Source: Erysipelotrichaceae bacterium (GTDB taxonomy: Bacteria; Bacillota_I; Bacilli_A; RFN20; CAG-826). From it: 47,793 nt of DNA. Shown one piece after another: positions 16,565-25,345 of the stretch (the first letter of the stretch is position 1; every line of letters begins with the position of its first letter). The notes beneath the pieces were generated by a model. It was not told where the DNA came from, searched no databases, and was given only the letters and a program-made list of their open reading frames with translations. The stretch spans positions 1 to 47,793 of the forward strand of contig SVBE01000012.1 in NCBI GenBank assembly GCA_015059065.1, in the 5' to 3' direction. The translations under genes and the position numbers were made by a program.

Positions 16565-17266
16565 CTATTCAATTGCTCTTACTAATAAGTTGATGAAAGA
16601 AAAATTAACAGGTTCTGTAGTACCCCTGTCACGACCAGAATTATTCTCTACTCTTATGTATAAGACACTATTGCTGCCCGTATGCAAAAGACCATCCTTA
16701 TATCCTTCTTGTTTAAATTTTTCAAAAGTAACAAATTTCCATGCGTCTTTTTCAAACCCAACTTCAAATGACACATTTGCATCACTAATTAATGGATCAT
16801 CATAAACAATAGGTGTAGGCGGATCAGTTTCAGGGTCTTCAGTAGGGGAAGAGAGATACATAATTTTTTTAGGTGCGAGATCATCACTCACATAATAAAA
16901 TGCGCTGATTCTCGATCTATTATCTTCGGTTGCTCTGAAATACAAAGATAAAGATTCGACCTTTAATACTTCTTTAAAAGTAACGATGATATATACGTAC
17001 TGTCTTTCAACTACTTTATATTCATCCTTGTCCCAGCCCATATTATTAACCGTATAATCATTAAACAAACTATTTTTAATGTTATAGGTATCTTCTGCAC
17101 CCTCACCTAGACCGGCATCATACTTCGCTCTTACGTCCGCGAAAGAATCATAATACGTTTTGTAATTATCACTCTTTTCGAATGCTGGCCCTAAATCAAA
17201 AGAACATGCGGAAAGAAGTAGCGATGGTACTAATAGTAGTCCTAGTAAGAATTTCTTCTTGGTCAT
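16565..17266 (-). CDS. T4SS-cluster lipoprotein (233 aa)
   Basis: The N-terminus is a lipoprotein signal with lipobox LLSAC at about residues 17-21, so the mature protein should be anchored to the outer face of the membrane. The rest is hydrophilic and probably beta-rich, with a short Pro/Asp/Thr segment around residues 142-152 (DPETDPPTPI). The C-terminal third (LHTGSNSVLYIRVENNSGR) has the look of a carbohydrate-binding or discoidin-like beta-sandwich, though I cannot assign a family. It lies between the pilin and VirB6-like genes, 15 bp after the pilin gene. A structural role, for example stabilising the pilus base or channel outside the membrane as other T4SS lipoproteins do, is plausible but not shown by any motif. 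Confidence 0.75.
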   Translation of the reverse strand: MTKKKFLLGLLLVPSLLLSACSFDLGPAFEKSDNYKTYYDSFADVRAKYDAGLGEGAEDTYNIKNSLFNDYTVNNMGWDKDEYKVVERQYVYIIVTFKEVLKVESLSLYFRATEDNRSRISAFYYVSDDLAPKKIMYLSSPTEDPETDPPTPIVYDDPLISDANVSFEVGFEKDAWKFVTFEKFKQEGYKDGLLHTGSNSVLYIRVENNSGRDRGTTEPVNFSFINLLVRAIE

Positions 17267-17281
17267 AAATTACTCAATCAA

Positions 17282-17590
17282 TTATAAAGTGTTGACGTCG
17301 TATGTCTTGTACCAGTTAGTGAAGATAGTGAGGGCGATTTGTAAAGCCACTAATAAAACGAAGATGAGGACGAAACCGATGATTGCGTTTCTCAAATTGT
17401 TTTTGGCTTTCTCGTGGTCTTGTGGTTCTTCGGCTTTCGCGAACTTAACACCGAGGAAGATGACCCAGATGGCTCCAACAGAACCCACTACTCCTAAGAG
17501 TACAGGAACTAAAACACCAAGCACATCTGTAAGAGGCTTAACGATGTTTTCGAGATCCTTTTGTGACATTGCGTAGATTAAATTTTTCAT
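17282..17590 (-). CDS. Pilin-like T4SS protein (102 aa)
   Basis: A small protein with two hydrophobic helices, LVPVLLGVVGSVGAIWVIFLGVKF (about 29-52) and IIGFVLIFVLLVALQIALTIF (about 70-90). They are separated by a short polar AKAEEPQDHEKAKNN loop. This is the VirB2/TrbC pilin-like layout and closely resembles the pilin-like conjugal protein of Mycoplasma ICEs (Mbov_0395 family, from memory). The Gly-rich first helix and the conserved GVKFAKAE turn are its best signatures. It should assemble in the membrane as the extracellular conduit or pilus subunit. It lies 42 bp behind the giant surface protein and just ahead of the lipoprotein and VirB6-like genes. It starts after an AGGAG ribosome site. 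No long cleavable signal is seen, so processing is uncertain. Confidence 0.8.
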   Translation of the reverse strand: MKNLIYAMSQKDLENIVKPLTDVLGVLVPVLLGVVGSVGAIWVIFLGVKFAKAEEPQDHEKAKNNLRNAIIGFVLIFVLLVALQIALTIFTNWYKTYDVNTL

Positions 17591-17632
17591 AATCTTTCTC
17601 CTTTCAAAATGTCATTAATTTATAAATCCTGA

Positions 17633-20600
17633 TTATTCATCAGTCTTTAACTTAGTGTGGTGGATAAGACCAAATGTCAAACCCGCCATAGCGATCACAC
17701 AGCTGATAACGATGAACACGCTAGCAGGTGCGGATGCAATAGGTTTACGAGTGAATGTATATACCGCTGTCACTCCTTGGAGGTTAGTGATTTCGATGCG
17801 GTAAGTACCACTTGTAGAAATAACTGGACTGTTGCTAGAAATGCCAACAGTAGTAGTTTGAATAAGCTCGCCATTTTTATAGACTTTAACAACGTCGCCA
17901 GATTTAAGTCCTGTCAATGTGACATCTCTAGCGGTCACTCCACCATTGTCTGCACCAACTAATTTAGCGGATGGAGGAGTATCGTTAATCGCCACTGTGA
18001 AGTTGAAGCTAGAAGTTGTTTTGTTACTAGTGACCACTACCGCATAATTACCATTTTCATCTAAGCGGATAGTGCGGCCAGAAATTGGAAGTAATGTACG
18101 CGAATCTTCGCTTTCCACTCTCCAAACCTCTGTCACTTCATATTCATATGGAGCGGTATAATCAAAGCTTTCAAGTTCATTGTTTAAAATGTAGAAGCTT
18201 TCATAAGATTGATTGCCAATCGCATCTTCAATGATCAATTCCCAGTGACCAGTTGTATTAAATGTCTGGCTTTCATAACCGGTGATTAATTTGCTGTCCT
18301 TAAAGACTTTTCTAATGCGGCTTTCATCATAAGAAGTGAAGTTGACGCTGGAATTGTTAACGACACCGTCAGTGATGATTTCATTATCGTTCTTTGATGG
18401 ATCGGTTAATGTGTAATGGTTCACGCTCTTATGGTTGATTGTATAAGTCGCGCGGTTACCAGCGATATCGCTAACTGTGAACGTATATCTACCGTCAGCA
18501 TAGAAAGCATAACCGGAGATATAAGTTTTTAATTCACCGTTATTGATGCTCACAACACCGTTTAAGTTATCTGCGAAGTTGACGACGATATCATCCTTTG
18601 TATAGGCTTCGTTGTTCACTGTGACGATCTTCATCGCCGATAAATCCATTGAGATATCTTCGCGGTAAAGAATCGCTTCAAAAGTCACATCATTACCATA
18701 TTCATCAAGGAAGTTAATCGTATAGGAGAAGGAACCAGTACCGCTGATATTGGAGAATTCAAGAACGCGTGGTTCATCTAAGCTATATTCTTCACCATTT
18801 AATTTGAAGACATATTTCTTGCTCGTAGTGGAGAAACGTAAGACATAGTTAGAATAGAAGCCTCTATCAAGCGCTGTGCTTAAATCGTAACTGACATAAT
18901 TATTTGGATCATTAGTTGTTTTACGATCGAGGACTAATGATGGGGTATTGCTATAATAGACAGTCTTTAAGATTAAATCACCATATCTATTTCTAAAGCC
19001 AACGATATAAGTGCCGTTTCCATATCTACCAATCGCATCCACCATGCTTTCTAATTCTTTTTCTGGTTGAGCGTTGATCGCATCGTATAGTTTGTGGAGT
19101 TCACCGTTGATTGAGACATCAATATAGATGACTCCTTCACCTGGATGGATTGTACATTTAGTGTTCGTATAGCATTCGTCAGCTAATAAAGCTTTGTCGT
19201 TGAAGCCAGTAATCCAGTCTTCTTGATAGACGAATGTCTCATCGTTTTTGATTTCGAAATAGAAATACTCTCTAATGCCGTTATCACCAACGATAACCAC
19301 TTCATAAGTACCTTCTCTTTCGATGGTTAAGACTGTGGAATCTTGACGGTAAATACCGCCTCTTTCTTCACCATTGACTAAGAATGACACCGCGTCAGAC
19401 ATGACTATCAATTGAATGGAGTGGTTAGAATAGGCTTCGTGACGTTGGTCTTCATAATAGACATCACTACCATCCATAACGTGAATCATGATGACGAATC
19501 CAAATGTATCAATCTTCATGATATTATATGTTCTTACGTTGTTATATTTGTTAGTGACAACGATTTGATAATAACCTTTTTCTTCACCTTCAAAACTCGT
19601 CCAAGTCGTGCCGTCATAAATAGTGACAAAGTCATGGCTAATCGCATATTGACCATAACTATATTTAACTTCAACGATATCTTGATCAGTCTCTGTAGTT
19701 TTAATAGTTAATGTATCAGAAATATGGATATAGAAGCTGCTGCCTTCTTCCACTTCATACTCACCGCTATATAAGGTAACTTCAGAAACCTTCTTAGATA
19801 ATGCGACTTTAAAGTGAGCAGGAAGTTTTTTCTTACCGACTGAGAACAGTGTTTCGACTAATAAATCCTTCTCAATGGAGCTAATCTTATAAGAGATGTT
19901 TCCTTCGTTATCGAAAGAAGCTTCCAAAGTGAACTGTAAAGTTGAGATCACTGGATACCATCTATTTCTCAAGGCGTCGTCAACGTTGAGTGAATAACCG
20001 ATTGATTCCACATATTCAGCAGTAATTTCAGTTGAAATTATTTGAGGTGGAATGTTTTCATCATAAGTGATTTCATCAAATCTTTGATAACGACCATATG
20101 TGAGAGTGCTACCATCGAAGTTGAGTTCATATGTGTAAGATTCGTCGTCATATTTGATTAAGACGAGAGTTGAACCAGTCGCAAATGTCTTAGTGATAAG
20201 AGCATCATGGGCATAGTTGAGAACGTTATCTTTGATTTCTTCAGTGTTATCATCAACAAATCCGCTTGCAAGACCAGTTTCAATGTTTTTGAATCTGAAT
20301 GTTGAAACATTGTTTAATTCGTCGACAGCGGTGATGACAAATTCCCCATATCCACTTAATGGAAGATTGCCAGTATCTGAATCGTATTTGAGGTCAGTAA
20401 TCGCCACTCCATCTCTAGTCGCAGAAACGCTCTTCACGCCTGTTTCATCACTGACGAGCACTGTGATTTGGCTACCAGAAATAGTATCGCCATCACTAAA
20501 CGGCAAGGAAGTGATTTCACCTGTCTCAAAATTTAATGTATCAAGGGTAATAATATCTCCCGCTTTTGGATATTTGTTCCAGTCGATGGCGTCAAAGCTC

Positions 20601-23600
20601 GCCGTGCTGATGATATTGCCATCATCGTCATAGATGACTTCAGGAAGGAAGGAATATCCCATAAATGAGGCACTATAACGTGGGGCATAATTATCCGCAG
20701 AGAATTTATAGATTCTATCGCTTTCTGGATTAGAAGAATACCAGACTCTTAAAGTCCAAGACTTCATCGTATTGAATGTCAACATTTTACGGAATTCATT
20801 ATATGAATATTCGTCTGCAGAAATGCCAGTCACTTCATAGATTACTTCCGCGCTTTCATTATTATCGTTGAATAATGCTCTTACTCTAGCAGAAGAATTA
20901 ACATAAGTAATTCTTGGGTTGGTCTCATCAACGATGAGTTTCATACGAGAGATATGGTCTGGATCATATTTCTCAGGAGTATCATCATCGACGTAATAAT
21001 ACCAAACGATTTCTGGAGTAGGCGCTTCGTGAATGACTGTTTTACTAATGGTGTTACCATAGATATCGGTGACAACAATGCGGTAAATACCTGTTTCACG
21101 ATAGAAGGCTTCTTGTTGGAATGTGTTGTACTTTAATTCGCCATTAATATAGACTTCATAAGAATAGATTTCTTTTTCGTCTCTATTAACAACTTTAACT
21201 AATACACCTGTTCCTGAAGCATTTTCGGCTGCTTCAACATTAAATTCTGTTTCAGAAGTGATGACTGTATAAGTAGTGATATTACCTGAACGATCACCAA
21301 CTTGAACGTAGAAGTTACCATTGGTTAAAACAACCTTTTTGTTATTTTCAAAATCGCTTGCGTAATAAACAGCTTTTAAATCGCGGTATGGGTAAGTGAA
21401 TACGGCGATATACGCTAAGTTGTCAGTATCAGTTAATTTGGTAATTGTAAATTTCTTTGGTGAGAAGCTAGTTGAACCACTGCTATCTGGGAGATCCATT
21501 GGGTTATCAGTATCATCGTTAAAGTAGACGGAGATAATCGGTTGTTCATGGTCGATATAAACATCGAAAGTTGAAACACCTTTTTCATCGTATTCTTTAA
21601 TTCTATAAATACCTCTATCGCCAAATAGTAGTCCTAATAAATCACCATCGCGAGCATTTAATCTCGTCCAAGAAGTTGGTTCAGAATCAGGATTTGGAGT
21701 GCCCCAATATTGATAGAATAAAGAAGTATATGTGCTCACAGTCACGACCATATTAGTAGCAAGTGGGTATTTAGTGTCAAAGATAGTGACATTGTTTTGA
21801 TAAATAGCACTATCACCAGCATATCTTAAATCGCTGACATATGTGTTACCATTCATCGTCTTAACCGCAGTCTCGACATATGGATGCATTTGTGATGGTC
21901 TTAAATAAGGCGCATTAGTAGAAGAAGATAAAGTACCCTCTTCCACTAAATAAGTAGTGCTGCCATTGCTCACAATACGGTTAGTAATCGTGTTGAGGGC
22001 ACTTTCAAGCAAAGTGGATAATTCGGTGATATTAATACCGTTTTCAACCTTGCCGCTCGCTTTATAATAATAGAACGCCCAGCTATATGGATCAGAAGTA
22101 TTGTTCCAAGTATTCTTCTTATATCTAATCCAAAGTTGACCTGGTTGTGCATATGTTGTTTCGCCAGGGGCTTTGACATAAGTAGTAGAGCCAGAACCAC
22201 TATTGAGGGAGTTAGCAATTAAATCGGTTATTTCGATTAAGCAAAGATCTTGTCTTTCCAAATATTTGACATAGACTTTTGCCGCGTTGCTACTAGAGAA
22301 AGTTGGATAAGAAGATCCGCCTTCATATTTACCAGTTGAAGGGTTGATTTCCGCTCCATAGTTCATCGAATTAACTGTGTTAGTCGCATTGTTATAGTAA
22401 TAATATTTCACATCATTTAATTGATATGTTTCATTAGTTAAGACTAAATCATGTTGTGTCTTCTCTCTATTGATAGTCATATCATCCAAACCTTTAGTGA
22501 GACAGAAATTGATATTTGGAGAAACTAAATCAACAGCAGCATCGCCACCATAAACGCGTGGAACAACACTATAAATACCAGGTTCTAATTTAATAGATAT
22601 AGAGCATTGGCCAGCCCCAGCTTTATATTCTTCACCATTAATAGTGATGGAATACTGTGCTTTCTGGTTGATGACATAATCACGAGTAGTTGTATCGCTT
22701 GGATCGATTTCAAAAGTGATCGACTCAAGGTTCTCAAATTTATAAACATCATAAGAAATACCTTCAAAAGCTGGTTGTTTTTCATATCCAGCGGGGAAAG
22801 ACACCTTTTCTGGGAACGTACTTCTAACGTCATAAGATAGGCTTAAATCATTGGTGATTGTCTTATTGCCCGCTCTATCAGTAACGACAAATCTTGCGAC
22901 ACCATCTACTCTAAACATCGTATCGCTGAGATGAGCGCTAATAAGCGGATCAATTGGAGTAGATTTATCACTATTAATGTTTGAAATATAAGTGAATAGA
23001 TAATCCTCTTGCTTAACGACTGTGCCGTCTAAAGAAGAAACAACTGCACCATCTGCAAAGATTGTTCTCGTTTCCGTAAATGAATTTCCTTGTGCGTCGG
23101 TCAAATCCATTACTAAATCAATTTGGTTTAAAGGAGAACCAGTTTCAGTTTTTGGAGTGATATTAAGCGTTAAATATTTGGTTTTAAGGTCGCTTTCTTC
23201 ACCCGTTTTAGTAGACAAGGACAACGAGGCAGGGAAGCTTGTGTTATCGAAATTATATGGTCCGAAGCTCCTAAAGTCTATTTCGGAGTGCTTGCCACCT
23301 TTGTTTGGAACCGCTAAAGCATGAAGATAATAGGCGCCAGGAGAAACATTGGCTAAAGTCACTTGGAAAGAGCCTTGTTCTTCTTCAGTTAAAACGTGAA
23401 CATGATCATATTTACTAGGATCTTTGGCTTTTTCTTCTGGCCAAGTGTTTAATTTATCCCATGAATAATATACAGTGCCATCTGTGAAGTATTTGCTTTG
23501 CGGAGTACTATTGGCAGAAAGGATGATATCATAAGAATTTTGATAAGCCTCTGAATGGTCAGTATCAACACCTAAATGAGGGATGGATAGATCGATGATA

Positions 23601-25345
23601 TCCCCAATAATATGAGAAGTTCTTTGTTGATCAGTGTTTTCTAAATAGTTTCTTGTTCCTTCTCCATATCGATCAAGATTCCACGCTAAATCAGCGATAT
23701 CATTATCAGGGAGTTCATAAGAAATAGATGTAATCTTTTGATGGTTATTGGCTAATTGATCAGCGGAAACTTCATAGACTAAAGTATCGCTCATATAACC
23801 ATATTTAAAACGCGCTTGATAACCGACATCATTAAGAAGAACCATAAATGGTTTTTCATAAACCGGGCAAACCGCTTCAGAGAAACGAATATATAGTCTT
23901 AAATTGCCTTCTTTATCATATTCTGCCCATTCATTAGTGATATATGGAGCAACATCGTCGACAAGAATGATTTTTGAATATGGCATAGTTAAATCAACGT
24001 CATATTCTTTGTTCGCATTATAAAGAGCGATGCCAATTTGGATTTGACCATTATAAGGATACATTCTATAAAATGTCGTGTTATATAAAGCTCCACTGTT
24101 TCCAACCCAATAATCAGCACTATAACCTAATCTAAAGTTGAGCTTTCTTCTATCACTACCTTGATATGTTGGTCCATCATCAACGTGAACAAGCCTATCT
24201 TCTTTATCACTTGGGTTAATACCTTGCGCCAAATAATTGACCGCCGTACCATCCATTCGATAGCCACCTTTAACATCAGGGTTGACTTTAATATACATCG
24301 ATAAATATTTATCTAAATCTGGATAATTTTTATTCCAGTCATTCTTTTTAGTTTCGCCAAAATTATTGTAATGATCCTTAAAAAATGGTTCATTTCCCCA
24401 GAATACGTGGATTCTGGTGTTGGAATGAGCGGTTGAGTTATCAATTGATTTTACTAATACTGTGCCATATGCCTTTGCAAATCCAGTATCAATATATTTC
24501 ATTACATAATCATCATACAAAGACGCAGTACGCCCATCAAATTTGCCTGAGCAAGCCCAGCTTCTCCAGTTCTTTTTACCGTCGATATCTGAGCCGCCTT
24601 CACCGATATCCTCTCCAGATCCAGTAGAGGCAATATCATAATATGCTTTATATTTAGCGTCGTTTCTTTCGCCACCATATTTTCTACTAGTCGCGTTATT
24701 AAAATACACATCATCACGGTATAAATATGGAAGATATACAAGCGTTGTATATTGTGATTTAGAATAATCTTCATCAGTTTCAGGAACGATTTCCGCTTCG
24801 ACACTGCTATCAGGATTTCTCACTACAATCTTCAGAATTTTCACTTTAAAGTGACGGCTATAATAGCCACCATCTTCTTCATCGTTAGAACTTCCCCAAG
24901 GCCTGCCTGCTTCATCATTTTTAGTAGCGAGGACTTCTTTAGTTTCGTTTGTTAATAAACTCTTAAAGCCAATTGGAACAACTTGTTCACCGGCGACATC
25001 AAAATTGATTTCTTCTGTCCCGCTCATGCCAACATAGTCGATTGATTCAATCGCATTAACACTATATGATTGGTAATCGACATAGATTTTACATTTCTTT
25101 TTCGCTTTTGCTTTGATAAATGCATAAACAATATCACCACTACCAGTCTCCGCTGGATTTGCTTCAACTTTGTTATTGAATTCCGCGTAGTAGAAAGGTT
25201 CTTCATCTTCCGCGCGTGTTTCAATATAAGAAGATAAACCACCATTGATATCGGTACAAATGGTGACGATGCCAGGAACAACTAAAGCACCCGCAAAGAA
25301 TGCGTTCAGCCATAAAGCCAATTTTTTAAATATTTTCTTTTTCAT
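17633..25345 (-). CDS. Giant Ig-like-repeat surface protein (2,570 aa)
   Basis: A signal-anchor or signal peptide (residues about 1-33, FKKLALWLNAFFAGALVVPGIV) is followed by about 2,480 extracellular residues and one C-terminal membrane helix (ASVFIVISCVIAMAGLTFGLI) with a short Lys-rich tail. No LPXTG sortase motif is present, so anchoring is by the helix. The ectodomain is built from many beta-sandwich repeats of bacterial Ig type. Their recurring endings are easy to spot: VVTDRAGNKT, VSDETGVKS, VTDIYGNTIS, VVTNKYNNVRTY, VSDIAGNRATY and ITNLQGVTAVY. I prefer the ATG at 25345, one base into the virD4 stop (TGATG), because GGGAGG lies at correct spacing; a GTG one codon earlier is possible. 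Its place between virD4 and the pilin gene suggests a cell-contact adhesin or stalk dedicated to the secretion system, perhaps choosing the target cell (inference). Confidence 0.88.
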   Translation of the reverse strand: MKKKIFKKLALWLNAFFAGALVVPGIVTICTDINGGLSSYIETRAEDEEPFYYAEFNNKVEANPAETGSGDIVYAFIKAKAKKKCKIYVDYQSYSVNAIESIDYVGMSGTEEINFDVAGEQVVPIGFKSLLTNETKEVLATKNDEAGRPWGSSNDEEDGGYYSRHFKVKILKIVVRNPDSSVEAEIVPETDEDYSKSQYTTLVYLPYLYRDDVYFNNATSRKYGGERNDAKYKAYYDIASTGSGEDIGEGGSDIDGKKNWRSWACSGKFDGRTASLYDDYVMKYIDTGFAKAYGTVLVKSIDNSTAHSNTRIHVFWGNEPFFKDHYNNFGETKKNDWNKNYPDLDKYLSMYIKVNPDVKGGYRMDGTAVNYLAQGINPSDKEDRLVHVDDGPTYQGSDRRKLNFRLGYSADYWVGNSGALYNTTFYRMYPYNGQIQIGIALYNANKEYDVDLTMPYSKIILVDDVAPYITNEWAEYDKEGNLRLYIRFSEAVCPVYEKPFMVLLNDVGYQARFKYGYMSDTLVYEVSADQLANNHQKITSISYELPDNDIADLAWNLDRYGEGTRNYLENTDQQRTSHIIGDIIDLSIPHLGVDTDHSEAYQNSYDIILSANSTPQSKYFTDGTVYYSWDKLNTWPEEKAKDPSKYDHVHVLTEEEQGSFQVTLANVSPGAYYLHALAVPNKGGKHSEIDFRSFGPYNFDNTSFPASLSLSTKTGEESDLKTKYLTLNITPKTETGSPLNQIDLVMDLTDAQGNSFTETRTIFADGAVVSSLDGTVVKQEDYLFTYISNINSDKSTPIDPLISAHLSDTMFRVDGVARFVVTDRAGNKTITNDLSLSYDVRSTFPEKVSFPAGYEKQPAFEGISYDVYKFENLESITFEIDPSDTTTRDYVINQKAQYSITINGEEYKAGAGQCSISIKLEPGIYSVVPRVYGGDAAVDLVSPNINFCLTKGLDDMTINREKTQHDLVLTNETYQLNDVKYYYYNNATNTVNSMNYGAEINPSTGKYEGGSSYPTFSSSNAAKVYVKYLERQDLCLIEITDLIANSLNSGSGSTTYVKAPGETTYAQPGQLWIRYKKNTWNNTSDPYSWAFYYYKASGKVENGINITELSTLLESALNTITNRIVSNGSTTYLVEEGTLSSSTNAPYLRPSQMHPYVETAVKTMNGNTYVSDLRYAGDSAIYQNNVTIFDTKYPLATNMVVTVSTYTSLFYQYWGTPNPDSEPTSWTRLNARDGDLLGLLFGDRGIYRIKEYDEKGVSTFDVYIDHEQPIISVYFNDDTDNPMDLPDSSGSTSFSPKKFTITKLTDTDNLAYIAVFTYPYRDLKAVYYASDFENNKKVVLTNGNFYVQVGDRSGNITTYTVITSETEFNVEAAENASGTGVLVKVVNRDEKEIYSYEVYINGELKYNTFQQEAFYRETGIYRIVVTDIYGNTISKTVIHEAPTPEIVWYYYVDDDTPEKYDPDHISRMKLIVDETNPRITYVNSSARVRALFNDNNESAEVIYEVTGISADEYSYNEFRKMLTFNTMKSWTLRVWYSSNPESDRIYKFSADNYAPRYSASFMGYSFLPEVIYDDDGNIISTASFDAIDWNKYPKAGDIITLDTLNFETGEITSLPFSDGDTISGSQITVLVSDETGVKSVSATRDGVAITDLKYDSDTGNLPLSGYGEFVITAVDELNNVSTFRFKNIETGLASGFVDDNTEEIKDNVLNYAHDALITKTFATGSTLVLIKYDDESYTYELNFDGSTLTYGRYQRFDEITYDENIPPQIISTEITAEYVESIGYSLNVDDALRNRWYPVISTLQFTLEASFDNEGNISYKISSIEKDLLVETLFSVGKKKLPAHFKVALSKKVSEVTLYSGEYEVEEGSSFYIHISDTLTIKTTETDQDIVEVKYSYGQYAISHDFVTIYDGTTWTSFEGEEKGYYQIVVTNKYNNVRTYNIMKIDTFGFVIMIHVMDGSDVYYEDQRHEAYSNHSIQLIVMSDAVSFLVNGEERGGIYRQDSTVLTIEREGTYEVVIVGDNGIREYFYFEIKNDETFVYQEDWITGFNDKALLADECYTNTKCTIHPGEGVIYIDVSINGELHKLYDAINAQPEKELESMVDAIGRYGNGTYIVGFRNRYGDLILKTVYYSNTPSLVLDRKTTNDPNNYVSYDLSTALDRGFYSNYVLRFSTTSKKYVFKLNGEEYSLDEPRVLEFSNISGTGSFSYTINFLDEYGNDVTFEAILYREDISMDLSAMKIVTVNNEAYTKDDIVVNFADNLNGVVSINNGELKTYISGYAFYADGRYTFTVSDIAGNRATYTINHKSVNHYTLTDPSKNDNEIITDGVVNNSSVNFTSYDESRIRKVFKDSKLITGYESQTFNTTGHWELIIEDAIGNQSYESFYILNNELESFDYTAPYEYEVTEVWRVESEDSRTLLPISGRTIRLDENGNYAVVVTSNKTTSSFNFTVAINDTPPSAKLVGADNGGVTARDVTLTGLKSGDVVKVYKNGELIQTTTVGISSNSPVISTSGTYRIEITNLQGVTAVYTFTRKPIASAPASVFIVISCVIAMAGLTFGLIHHTKLKTDE

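Noticed and set aside
17633-17740. LPXTG sortase anchor at the end of the giant surface protein
   Set aside because: The C-terminus has a hydrophobic helix and Lys tail, but no LPXTG-like motif precedes it.
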